Under the pieces are notes generated by a model, which saw nothing but the letters and a program-made list of their open reading frames with translations, had not been told where the DNA came from and searched no databases. Positions 8,096 through 16,985 of a stretch of 21,082 bases of DNA are shown here, one piece after another (positions within the stretch are counted from its first letter, which is position 1; every line of letters begins with the position of its first letter). Position numbers and translations under genes: made by a program. Location of the stretch: contig JAYWCL010000089.1 in assembly GCA_043780595.1 (NCBI GenBank), positions 1 to 21,082 on the forward strand, written 5' to 3'. The stretch is from Limnoglobus sp043780595 (lineage in GTDB: Bacteria > Planctomycetota > Planctomycetia > Gemmatales > Gemmataceae).

Positions 8096-8873
8096 GGTTC
8101 ACTCCTTTCGGTGCCAGCCCGAGTTCGGCGGCCAGTTCGTAATAATGGTTCAACCCGGCGAGTTCGCGGGGGCCGAGGTCGTAATGAATGATGTTCGTGA
8201 GGTAGCGCCGACAGAATCCGGGGTCCAAACCGAGTGGCCCCGCTTCGCGTGCCGCAATTGCCCCAGCGCGGCGTAAGCCCATATCTTTCGCTTGAACGAG
8301 TGCCCGTTCCGCACGGCCGAGATCGACGCCTTCGCGCACCGCCCAGACGGCGAACACCATCGGTAAACCGGTCCAGTCGGTCCACTCTTGGCCGAGGTCG
8401 TACGCATAGTCGAAGCCCGGCAAACAGGCTTTCATCGCGCGATCGCCGATGAGTAGCACCGCATCGGTCGTCACCGATTCCGCCGCCGCATCCATCGGAA
8501 GCTGCCGCAACAGAGGCCGCACGTTGTGCCGTTTCGCGAGCAGAATCCGCGTGAGGGCCGCACTCGTTCGCGATCCTTCGTCGAGCGACACCGAGCGAAT
8601 GTCCTGCCAACGGACTTTACTAAACAGCGTCACGCTAAGCACGGGGCCACGCGACGACACGCCGATGTTCGGCACGTAAGAGTAATTGCCCGCACGGAAG
8701 AATTCGACGACGGGAATCAGCCCGACATCGAGTTCGCCAATTGCCATACGGTCGGCCAGGCGGCTCGGAATATCGAGTTCGAGGTGGATGTCGTTCGTGT
8801 ACTCGGCCAGCCCCTCAATGAGCGGCTTCGAGTTCAGGTAATTCACCGCACCCACGCGGATTATCGGACGCAT
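8055..8873 (-). CDS. mqnA: chorismate dehydratase
   Basis: MqnA dehydrates chorismate to 3-enolpyruvoyl-benzoate, the first step of the futalosine route to menaquinone. The 272-residue product opens with IRVGAVNYLNSKPLIEGL, the family signature, and continues with LDVGLIPVVEFFR, VSLDEGSRTSAALTRILL and LIGDRAMKA, the periplasmic-binding-protein-like fold of MqnA; no signal peptide is present, so it is cytoplasmic. It is the first gene of a minus-strand operon, overlapping mqnC by 41 bases. The ribosome site before ATG 8873 is weak. MqnB and MqnD are not in the window. The gene is divergent from katG across a 370-base gap. Confidence 0.9.
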   Translation of the reverse strand: MRPIIRVGAVNYLNSKPLIEGLAEYTNDIHLELDIPSRLADRMAIGELDVGLIPVVEFFRAGNYSYVPNIGVSSRGPVLSVTLFSKVRWQDIRSVSLDEGSRTSAALTRILLAKRHNVRPLLRQLPMDAAAESVTTDAVLLIGDRAMKACLPGFDYAYDLGQEWTDWTGLPMVFAVWAVREGVDLGRAERALVQAKDMGLRRAGAIAAREAGPLGLDPGFCRRYLTNIIHYDLGPRELAGLNHYYELAAELGLAPKGVNLVHYHRPNLVQSY

Positions 8874-9013
8874 AACAGGACTCGTAGTAACCGTTCACCC
8901 AGAACGTAGTTGTACGGTTCGAGCCGATCAATCGCAGCCCCAACCGGTCCTACTTCATCAACCGCAATCAAATCATGCCGACAACGGCGGCGGAATCGGG
9001 CATTTTTACATTT

Positions 9014-9115
9014 TCGTGCCAGTCCGCAGCGCAAGCAAGGGTGCGATTTCCTTGTTTATTGCACAGCATGGAGTTTTTTGTGGGTTCCCCTTGCTTGCGC
9101 TGCGGGCTGGCACGA
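9014..9115. repeat. 28-bp inverted repeat with 46-base centre (MITE-like)
   Basis: The arm at 9014-9041 and the reverse complement of 9088-9115 agree at 27 of 28 positions; the core reads CCGCAGCGCAAGCAAGGG. The spacer is 46 bases and A/T-rich. I recall similar sequences with a CGCAAGC core scattered between genes in planctomycete genomes, but the copy number here cannot be checked. It could be a non-autonomous element or a long transcript hairpin. It lies entirely upstream of the katG promoter. Confidence 0.75.
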
Positions 9116-9151
9116 TACCTCATGCTCGACTGAGAGCAGCGGAAAACACGT

Positions 9152-9180
9152 TTGATAAATCGCGCGAAATTGTCTATAAA
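9152..9180 (+). promoter_or_regulatory. sigma-70 promoter of katG
   Basis: TTGATA (9152-9157) and TATAAA (9175-9180) are separated by 17 bases; each hexamer matches five of six consensus positions. Transcription would start near 9187, about 57 bases before the katG ATG. I did not identify an OxyR or PerR site with confidence. Confidence 0.65.
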
Positions 9181-9243
9181 TTACCATCTGCCCAACAATC
9201 CGTCTCGTTTGCGTCGAATTTCTCAACAATCCATGGAGAGACC

Positions 9244-11595
9244 ATGACCAGAACCACTCGCTTCGCGCGTGTCATGATGACCTGCACGGTGCTTGGCATC
9301 GCCACGCCCGCATTCGCCGAGAGTCCGCCTGTCGTTAAACCTGCGCCGGACATTAGCAAATGCCCCGTGCTGGGTGCCCAAGCCCAGGTTGGAGCCGAGA
9401 AGCCAATGCCGGCCGGTGCTGCACCGTACGGAGACAAAAACTGGTGGCCGAACCAGTTGAACCTGCAAGTCCTCAACCGGAACTCGGTCAAGAGCGATCC
9501 GATGGGCGAGGATTACAACTACGCGGAGGAGTTCAAGAAACTCGACCTCGCCGCCGTCAAAAAAGACATCATGACCCTGATGACGACGTCGCAGGACTGG
9601 TGGCCCGCCGACTACGGTAGCTACGCAGGGTTGTTCATTCGCATGGCGTGGCACAGCGCGGGAACCTACCGCGTCACCGATGGTCGTGGCGGCGCGGCTT
9701 CGGGCATCCTCCGGCTCGCGCCCGTGGGCAGTTGGCCCGACAATGCGAACCTGGATAAGGCCCGTCGGTTGCTCTTGCCGATCAAGCAAAAGTATGGCCG
9801 CAGACTCTCGTGGGCAGACCTCATGGTCCTCGCCGGTAACTGTGCCCTCGAATCGTCGGGTTTCAAAACGTTCGGGTTTGCCGGCGGTCGCGTGGATGCA
9901 TGGGAACCCGATGCAGACATCTATTGGGGGCCGGAAACCAAGTGGATGGACGACAAGCGTCACACCGGTGACCGAAAACTCGAACAGCCTCTCGGCGCAA
10001 CCCAGATGGGCTTGATCTATGTCAATCCCGAAGGCCCCAACGCCAAACCCGATCCGCTCGCCGCTGCCAAGGACATTCGCACGACATTCGGGCGAATGGC
10101 GATGAACGACGAAGAGACGGTGGCCCTCATCGCTGGCGGGCACACGCTCGGTAAAGCGCACGGAGCAACTAACCCCGATAAGCACGTCGGCCCCGAACCC
10201 GAGCGAGCCGGCCTCAACGAACAAGGTTTCGGCTGGAAGAACAGCTTCGGTAAAGGAAAAGGCGCAGACACGATCACAAGCGGCCTCGAAGGCGCGTGGA
10301 CTTCGACACCGACCAAATGGTCCAACGGATACTTTGACAACCTGTTCGGCTACGAGTGGGTACTCGTCAAAGGCCCAGGCGGTGCGTCGCAGTGGACGCC
10401 CAAGGAAGAGAATGCCAAGGGGACCGTGCCGGACGCGCACGACCCGAAGAAGTCGCACGCCCCGATGATGTTCACAACCGATATGTCCCTCCGGATGGAC
10501 CCTGCCTACGCGAAGATTTCCAAGCGATTCCACGAGAACCCGAAAGAGTTTGACGCCGCCTTCGCCAAGGCGTGGTACAAACTCACGCACCGCGACATGG
10601 GGCCTGTCTCGCGCTTGCTCGGGCCAACCGTTGCCGCACCGCAAGTCTGGCAAGATCCCGTTCCAAAAGTCGATCACGCCTTGATCGACGTTCAGGACAT
10701 CGCAGCACTCAAGGTCAAACTTCTCGAATCGGGGCTATCGACGTCGCAACTGGTTTCGACCGCGTGGGCATCCGCATCGACGTACCGCAGCACCGACAAA
10801 CGCGGTGGGGCCAACGGGGCGCGGATTCGCCTGGCCCCGCAGAAGGATTGGAAGGTCAACCAACCGGACGAACTCGCTAAATACTTCCCGATCATCGAGA
10901 AGATTCAAGCGGACTTCAACAAGGCACAGGTCGGCGGGAAGAAAGTTTCGCTCGCAGACTTGATCGTTCTCGGTGGTTGTGCCGGGGTCGAACAAGCCGC
11001 GAAAAAGGCCGGGCAAAACGTCGTGGTTCCCTTCACGCCGGGCCGCACCGATGCTTCGCAGGAACAAACCGACGTCGAGTCGTTTGCGGTTCTCGAGCCG
11101 ACGGCGGATGGCTTCCGCAATCACTACAGCCGCGATCTCACGAAAGCGGGCGAAGCGTTGATGGTCGATCGCGCCCACCTGCTCTCGCTGACCGCCCCAG
11201 AGATGACCGTTCTCATCGGCGGGATGCGGGTTCTGAATGCCAACACGGGTAGCTCGCCGCTCGGCGTCTTCACCAAACGGCCCGAGGCGCTGACCAACGA
11301 CTTCTTCGTGAACCTGCTCGACATGAATACGGAATGGAAAGTGTCGCCGGTCTGCGAACACTTCTACGATGGGCGGGACGCCAAAACGGGCAAGGTCAAG
11401 TGGACCGCCAGTTCCGTCGATCTCGTGTTCGGATCGAACTCGCAACTGCGAGCCATTGCGGAAGTCTATTCCAGCAATGACGCGCAGCCCAAGTTCGTTC
11501 GCGACTTCATTGCCGTGTGGAACAAGGTGATGAATCTCGACCGCTTCGACCTCGACCCCGCACTGCGAAGCGGAGCGCGATCGGCGGCGCGATAA
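9244..11595 (+). CDS. katG: catalase-peroxidase KatG with signal peptide
   Basis: A bifunctional haem enzyme of 783 residues that removes hydrogen peroxide. Both halves of the duplicated peroxidase fold are present. The distal residues are R133, W136 and H137 in IRMAWHSAGTYR, and the covalent Trp-Tyr-Met adduct that confers catalase activity can form from W136, Y259 (MGLIYVNPEGP) and M285 (GRMAMND). The proximal haem ligand is H300 in GGHTLGKAHG. The N-terminus is a Sec-type signal peptide (basic TRTTRFAR, hydrophobic VMMTCTVLGIA, cleavage after AFA at residue 25), so this form should act in the periplasm, unlike the usual cytoplasmic KatG. ATG 9244 is chosen for the GGAGAG just upstream and because the signal peptide begins there; the open frame extends 76 codons further but through a repeat. 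A strong promoter lies about 60 bases upstream. Confidence 0.96.
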   Translation: MTRTTRFARVMMTCTVLGIATPAFAESPPVVKPAPDISKCPVLGAQAQVGAEKPMPAGAAPYGDKNWWPNQLNLQVLNRNSVKSDPMGEDYNYAEEFKKLDLAAVKKDIMTLMTTSQDWWPADYGSYAGLFIRMAWHSAGTYRVTDGRGGAASGILRLAPVGSWPDNANLDKARRLLLPIKQKYGRRLSWADLMVLAGNCALESSGFKTFGFAGGRVDAWEPDADIYWGPETKWMDDKRHTGDRKLEQPLGATQMGLIYVNPEGPNAKPDPLAAAKDIRTTFGRMAMNDEETVALIAGGHTLGKAHGATNPDKHVGPEPERAGLNEQGFGWKNSFGKGKGADTITSGLEGAWTSTPTKWSNGYFDNLFGYEWVLVKGPGGASQWTPKEENAKGTVPDAHDPKKSHAPMMFTTDMSLRMDPAYAKISKRFHENPKEFDAAFAKAWYKLTHRDMGPVSRLLGPTVAAPQVWQDPVPKVDHALIDVQDIAALKVKLLESGLSTSQLVSTAWASASTYRSTDKRGGANGARIRLAPQKDWKVNQPDELAKYFPIIEKIQADFNKAQVGGKKVSLADLIVLGGCAGVEQAAKKAGQNVVVPFTPGRTDASQEQTDVESFAVLEPTADGFRNHYSRDLTKAGEALMVDRAHLLSLTAPEMTVLIGGMRVLNANTGSSPLGVFTKRPEALTNDFFVNLLDMNTEWKVSPVCEHFYDGRDAKTGKVKWTASSVDLVFGSNSQLRAIAEVYSSNDAQPKFVRDFIAVWNKVMNLDRFDLDPALRSGARSAAR

Positions 11596-11645
11596 GTTTC
11601 GAATTCGGAACGCAGAGTTCGGAATTTCGGAACGGTCAAATCGCG

Positions 11646-11672
11646 GTGGGGCACGTTTTTTACGTGCCCCAC
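11646..11672. terminator. perfect 11-bp stem-loop after katG
   Basis: GTGGGGCACGT (11646-11656) pairs fully with ACGTGCCCCAC (11662-11672) around a TTTTT loop, 50 bases after the katG stop. There is no U-tract on the 3' side, so it is not a classical intrinsic terminator; it may end transcription in another way, protect the transcript end, or be a dispersed repeat. Confidence 0.5.
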
Positions 11673-11917
11673 ATTCACAACTCGTTTGAATCGTGTCTCT
11701 TCATAACTCTTTCAATTTCCGTGTTTGCTGTGGACAATTAGGAGCAGGTTGACTCCAGGCACTACGATTGCATCTACGACGAAACAAAACAAATTCTGGA
11801 CAAAATCGCTGCTACTTCGCCATCGTTTGCATATACTCTCTGTGTGATGGGACGCGGTCGCTCACTCGGGCACTGTCGTTCCGTTTTTTAGTGACGCGGA
11901 ATGCACCCGCTGGTGCG

Positions 11918-11942
11918 AATGCGTCATGTTCCATGATGCATT
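11918..11942 (+). promoter_or_regulatory. hairpin in the leader of the RNA helicase gene
   Basis: AATGCGTCATG (11918-11928) and CATGATGCATT (11932-11942) pair over 11 positions with one G-U wobble in RNA, around a TTC loop. It ends about 34 bases before the GTG start and about 20 bases before the ribosome site, a position where RNA structure could respond to the helicase's own activity. Confidence 0.45.
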
Positions 11943-11976
11943 GCACCCGGACTTCGTCTGGGGGAAGGTTCGTTTC

Positions 11977-13728
<1,752 letters not shown>

Positions 13729-13752
13729 TTCACAAACGGAGAGGTTGCGACC

Positions 13753-14409
13753 GTGGCAGATTTGGCTTATGCGAAATACTGGCAACGGAAGCAACTTCTC
13801 CTGGCGTGTCCGCATTTCCCGCGTCGACGCTGGTGGCCGACCGATGGCCTCTGCGAAATCGAACGAACGTACTACGAAGCGATTGCCGGTAAGGCGTCGC
13901 TTCTCGATGTCGGTGCGGGCGATCTCCGCATGATGCGTAAGTTCCAGTCCGCCGGTTTTCGCGGCGAATACCACACGCAAGACATCGGCGGCGAATACGC
14001 TCACACCTATCGCGACCTCGACGAAGTGCAACGAACTTACGACGCCATCGTCTGCTTCGACCTCATCGAACACCTTCCCCTCGGGGACGGTTTAACGCTC
14101 ATTCACAAGTTGCTTTCGCTGTTAAATTCGGGTGGGGTGCTTCTGTTGCAAACGCCGAACGGTCGTTGTATCCGCTCCGCTTACGGCACCGATATGACGC
14201 ACTTGCACCTTTATAACATTCCGGATCTTTGGGCCTACCTGCGTGCCGAGGGCTACGAAGCCACCGGCTACCGCGTCCCCTTTTCACAACCGACGTCGAA
14301 CCCGATCGCGCGGCTCAAACAGGCGATCTCAGCCTATCTGATCACCCGGCTTATCGGCGCAGACTACGCCGACAACATCGCACTCATCGCGCGAAAACCG
14401 CAATCGTAG
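13753..14409 (+). CDS. class I SAM-dependent methyltransferase
   Basis: A 218-residue Rossmann-fold methyltransferase. SAM-binding motif I is LLDVGAGD (50-57), the region between motifs reads AIVCFDLIEHLPLGDG, and motif III is GGVLLLQTPNG; DLIEHL is typical of the Methyltransf_11/23 group that acts on small molecules or lipids. The first 40 residues contain a conserved-looking basic/aromatic stretch (YWQRKQLLL, RRRWWP). The substrate is unknown. The GTG start has GGAG about ten bases upstream. It lies 24 bases behind the RNA helicase in the same direction, which would fit an RNA or ribosome target, but the sequence does not resemble known rRNA methyltransferases, so I do not claim one. Confidence 0.82.
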   Translation: MADLAYAKYWQRKQLLLACPHFPRRRWWPTDGLCEIERTYYEAIAGKASLLDVGAGDLRMMRKFQSAGFRGEYHTQDIGGEYAHTYRDLDEVQRTYDAIVCFDLIEHLPLGDGLTLIHKLLSLLNSGGVLLLQTPNGRCIRSAYGTDMTHLHLYNIPDLWAYLRAEGYEATGYRVPFSQPTSNPIARLKQAISAYLITRLIGADYADNIALIARKPQS

Positions 14410-14482
14410 TTGCACTTCCCGTTCGGCCCGCGTAGACTACTATCGTAATACGAAGTTATTCTCCACTACTGGAGTATTCAAA

Positions 14483-15481
14483 ATGGTTGCGTATCGTTGG
14501 TCGGGGTTATTTATCGGTGCGATTGCACTGGCCGCGATGATCGGTTGCGGAACGAGTTCGACCGTCGAACCCGATGAGGGTTGGAGCGGCAAACCTGGCC
14601 CGAAGGTGCTGGCGTCGTTCTCGCCGATTCAGTGCTTCGCGATGAACGTGGCTGGGGAACATGCCACCGTTCGCGGCGTGATGTCGAATCAGGGGCCGCA
14701 CCATTTCGATGCCGGTCCATCGCACGCGCGAATGCTCGCGGGTGCGGACATTTTCTTCATCAATGGCCTGTCGCTCGACAACAGCGTTGCCAGGAAGATG
14801 TCGCAGAACCTCGGCAAAAAGAAGCTCACGCCGATCTCGCTCGGCAGTGCGATCCCCGATGAAATGCTCATCGAAGGCAGCTGTTCGTGCTGCGACGATC
14901 ACGGCACACCCGAAGACGCAACGGCGCACGAAGCCCACGGCGACCACGATCCGCACGTCTGGCTGGGGATCGACCAAGCCAACAAAATGGTCGAGAAAAT
15001 TCGCGACGAACTCAAGGCCGCCGACCCCGCCCACGCCGCCGATTACGATCGCCGCGCGACCGAGTATTCCGCCAAGTTGAACAAACTCAAAGCCGATGGC
15101 ATCGCGATGCTGAAAGCGAAAACCGAACGGCAGTTCATCAGTTTCCACGGTTCGCTCGCGTATTTCGCGAAGACGTTCGACCTCAAAGATCCCGAAGTCA
15201 TTCAGCAAGTGGCCGGCTCGGAACCGTCGCCGAAAGAACTCGATACGCTCGTCAAGCGTTGCGTGTCGAAGAAGATTCGTGTGATTGCCGTCGAGCCACA
15301 ATACAACGCCAGCACATCGGCCAAGAGCGTGCTCGACGAACTGAAACGTCGCGGTGTGGCCGACCCCGTGTTCGTGGTCATCGATCCACTCGAGACCTCG
15401 ACCGATGCCGAATTCGGCCCCGAGTGGTACGAAAAGAAGATGCGTGAAAACCTCGAAGCGCTCGCCAAGGTGCTGAAATAA
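14483..15481 (+). CDS. znuA: zinc/manganese-type ABC transporter substrate-binding lipoprotein (ZnuA/TroA family)
   Basis: A cluster A-I metal-binding protein of 332 residues. The N-terminus is a lipoprotein signal: hydrophobic GLFIGAIALAAMIG then C22. Metal ligands expected for ZnuA are present: H74 in GPHHFDAGPS, H158 in DPHVWLG, H222 in ISFHGSLAYF and the Glu of VEPQYN. A loop between residues 133 and 158 is rich in Cys and His (CSCCDDH, then HEAHGDHDPH), resembling the His-rich metal-capturing loop of zinc-specific members but with three added cysteines. GGAG stands eight bases before the ATG. The ATPase gene starts one base after the stop, so the two are certainly coupled. Zinc is the best guess; manganese or iron is possible. 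Confidence 0.88.
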   Translation: MVAYRWSGLFIGAIALAAMIGCGTSSTVEPDEGWSGKPGPKVLASFSPIQCFAMNVAGEHATVRGVMSNQGPHHFDAGPSHARMLAGADIFFINGLSLDNSVARKMSQNLGKKKLTPISLGSAIPDEMLIEGSCSCCDDHGTPEDATAHEAHGDHDPHVWLGIDQANKMVEKIRDELKAADPAHAADYDRRATEYSAKLNKLKADGIAMLKAKTERQFISFHGSLAYFAKTFDLKDPEVIQQVAGSEPSPKELDTLVKRCVSKKIRVIAVEPQYNASTSAKSVLDELKRRGVADPVFVVIDPLETSTDAEFGPEWYEKKMRENLEALAKVLK

Positions 15482-15482
15482 C

Positions 15483-16250
15483 GTGATATCCCTCGCGGTC
15501 ACCGACACGCGACCGCCCATGGTCTCGATCCGGAATCTCCGGGTCGAGCGGGGCGGTCGTCCGATTTTATTCGATCTCAATTGCGACATTCCCAACGGAT
15601 TGATTACCGCCGTCGTCGGCCTCAACGGTTGCGGAAAATCGACGCTGTTGCGCGCCCTCGTCGGCGAGTTTCCGTATCGCGGCGAAGTGAAATTTGCCTG
15701 CGGACAGAACCACACTCACCCGCGCCCGGACCACGTCGGCTACGTGCCGCAACGCCTGACCATCGAAGCCGCGTTGCCGATCACGGTTCGCGATCTCATC
15801 GGGTTAATGCTACAAACCAAGCCATTATTCTTCGGCGTCTCGAAGTGGGCGGTTCGTCGCATCTTGCCGATGCTGCAACGGGTCGGCGTCGCGCATACGC
15901 TCGATCGACCGATCGAGGGACTTTCCGGTGGGCAACTTCAGCGGGTGATGTTGGCACTCGCGCTCGAACCGAAACCCGAATTGCTACTACTCGACGAACC
16001 CGCATCGGGAATCGACTTCAAAGACCAACGTGGCTTCTACGACCTCATCGAAGAAATCAACCGCGAATCGGGCGTCACCGTCGTGCTCGTCTCGCACGAT
16101 CTCACCGTACTCGGGCGATGTGCGCACAACGTGCTGTGCATGAGTGGCGGGAAAATCGTCGCCAGCGGCACCCCCGCCGAAGTCCTCAACCCGCAATCGC
16201 TGGCCAACACCTTCGGCACCGGTCCTCAAGACTTACTCCAACGGCTCTAA
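15483..16250 (+). CDS. znuC: metal ABC transporter ATP-binding protein (ZnuC-like)
   Basis: A 255-residue ABC ATPase that would power metal import with the preceding binding protein. Walker A is GLNGCGKST (46-54), followed by the Q-loop YVPQR, the signature LSGGQLQRV, Walker B LLLLDEP and the switch histidine in SHDL. The N-terminal dozen residues are extra relative to the family, so ATG 15519 (second methionine) could be the true start instead of GTG 15483; the one-base gap to znuA favours the upstream start. The usual third component, a ZnuB-type permease, does not follow: the next gene is a sigma factor on the far side of a 150-base gap. The permease must be elsewhere, or this ATPase is shared. 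Confidence 0.88.
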   Translation: MISLAVTDTRPPMVSIRNLRVERGGRPILFDLNCDIPNGLITAVVGLNGCGKSTLLRALVGEFPYRGEVKFACGQNHTHPRPDHVGYVPQRLTIEAALPITVRDLIGLMLQTKPLFFGVSKWAVRRILPMLQRVGVAHTLDRPIEGLSGGQLQRVMLALALEPKPELLLLDEPASGIDFKDQRGFYDLIEEINRESGVTVVLVSHDLTVLGRCAHNVLCMSGGKIVASGTPAEVLNPQSLANTFGTGPQDLLQRL

Positions 16251-16348
16251 GACTAACCGTGACGATGTCGTCTACGACTTCGGTCGAAGTATATGTGAAT
16301 CTCGCCTTTTTTGTTCCATTCTTTGCATTTTATGTAACGTACTGGTGT

Positions 16349-16381
16349 CGGGTGGGAATAAAACGAGGAATGGCCCACCCG
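16349..16381. repeat. 8-bp inverted repeat before the sigma-factor gene
   Basis: CGGGTGGG (16349-16356) and CCCACCCG (16374-16381) are perfect inverted copies with a 17-base A-rich centre, ending 19 bases before the sigma-factor ATG. The surrounding 16290-16380 is more A/T-rich than the coding DNA. It may be an operator, a terminator of the transporter transcript, or a structure in the leader of the sigma-factor mRNA. No convincing promoter was found here. Confidence 0.5.
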
Positions 16382-16400
16382 TTCGCACGGTGCTAACCCA

Positions 16401-16985
16401 ATGGCTCACGTTCTCGATCCACCACCGACCATCGCCGCACCCGACCCCGTTCGGGCGGCGCTCAGCGACCCGACGGTGCTGGAAAAAAATCTCCAGGCCG
16501 CACGGTTCTACCTTCAGCCGTTACTGCGATTCCTGCACCTCACGGAATACGAACTCGCGGCGGAAGATCTCGCCTCGGAAGCGCAAGCGACCGCACTCGC
16601 GAAATCGGCATCGTTCGACGTGAACCGCGGCGCAACGGTCGCGACATGGATTCATGGCTTCATTCGCATTCTGGCAATGAAAGCACTCGCGAAACAGAGA
16701 AAAAGCCGAAACAGCGAATTGACAAATGAAGTGATCGATACGGCGGAGCCGGTGTTACAACGGTTGATTCGCGATACCGATAGCGAACAGGTTCGCATCG
16801 CGCTCGCCAAGCTTAGTGCCAACAATCGGCAACTTGCACGACTTCGCTACTTCGACGACATGCCGCATTCCGAAATCGCGGCGATGCTTGAGATCACCAC
16901 GGTGAACGTGCGAGTCAAACTGCTCCGCATTCGCAACGAACTCCTCCAACTGCTACCCGCGGCCTTCCAAGGGGGCCAATCATGA
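16401..16985 (+). CDS. ECF-like sigma-70 family RNA polymerase sigma factor
   Basis: A 194-residue protein with the two-domain layout of ECF sigma factors. Region 2 spans about residues 45-105 (AAEDLASEAQATALAKS, then TVATWIHGFIRILAMKALAKQRK, matching the core-binding helix and the -10 recognition region). Region 4 spans about 130-185, with a helix-turn-helix in RYFDDMPHSEIAAMLEITTVNVRVKLLRIRNEL. It would direct RNA polymerase to a small set of promoters. It is the first gene of a five-gene chain: its TGA overlaps the ATG of the next gene (ATGA). No Shine-Dalgarno is visible before ATG 16401, so translation may be weak or start in another way. No membrane anti-sigma factor is nearby, unlike most ECF loci, which points to cytoplasmic control, perhaps by the next two products. 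Confidence 0.85.
   Translation: MAHVLDPPPTIAAPDPVRAALSDPTVLEKNLQAARFYLQPLLRFLHLTEYELAAEDLASEAQATALAKSASFDVNRGATVATWIHGFIRILAMKALAKQRKSRNSELTNEVIDTAEPVLQRLIRDTDSEQVRIALAKLSANNRQLARLRYFDDMPHSEIAAMLEITTVNVRVKLLRIRNELLQLLPAAFQGGQS

Larger units (their letters stand above)
8874..9243. other. divergent intergenic region mqnA / katG
   Basis: About 370 bases holding a long inverted repeat (9014-9115) and the katG promoter (9152-9180), both listed separately. No convincing promoter for mqnA was found on the minus strand. The frame that could extend KatG upstream runs through the inverted repeat and looks noncoding. Confidence 0.6.
11596..11976 (+). other. intergenic region / helicase leader
   Basis: 380 bases between katG and the DEAD-box helicase gene. 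It has three short TTCGGAA copies (11604, 11618, 11626), an 11-bp perfect hairpin (11646-11672), an isolated TATACT at 11832-11837 that could be a -10 box without a good -35 partner, and an 11-bp hairpin (11918-11942) close to the helicase start. The helicase frame is open back to an ATG at 11926, but that ATG is inside the hairpin and the extra residues are unlike the family. No other gene is seen. Confidence 0.5.

Noticed and set aside
9016..9243. Upstream extension of KatG by 76 codons
   Set aside because: It would run through the 28-bp inverted repeat and the promoter; the signal peptide and ribosome site place the start at 9244.
9223..10677. Minus-strand open frame opposite katG
   Set aside because: Antisense of a strongly conserved enzyme; no motif of its own.
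11604..11632. Three TTCGGAA copies after katG
   Set aside because: Short and irregularly spaced (14 and 8 bases); not enough to call an operator or tandem repeat.
14410..14438. TTGCAC-17-TAGACT before znuA
   Set aside because: The spacing is right but the hexamers match only three and four positions. No clear Zur box was found either.
16370..16396. Eight-codon upstream reading frame before the sigma gene
   Set aside because: The only purine-rich site is one base before its ATG, too close to work as a ribosome site; there is no repeated codon pattern suggesting attenuation.
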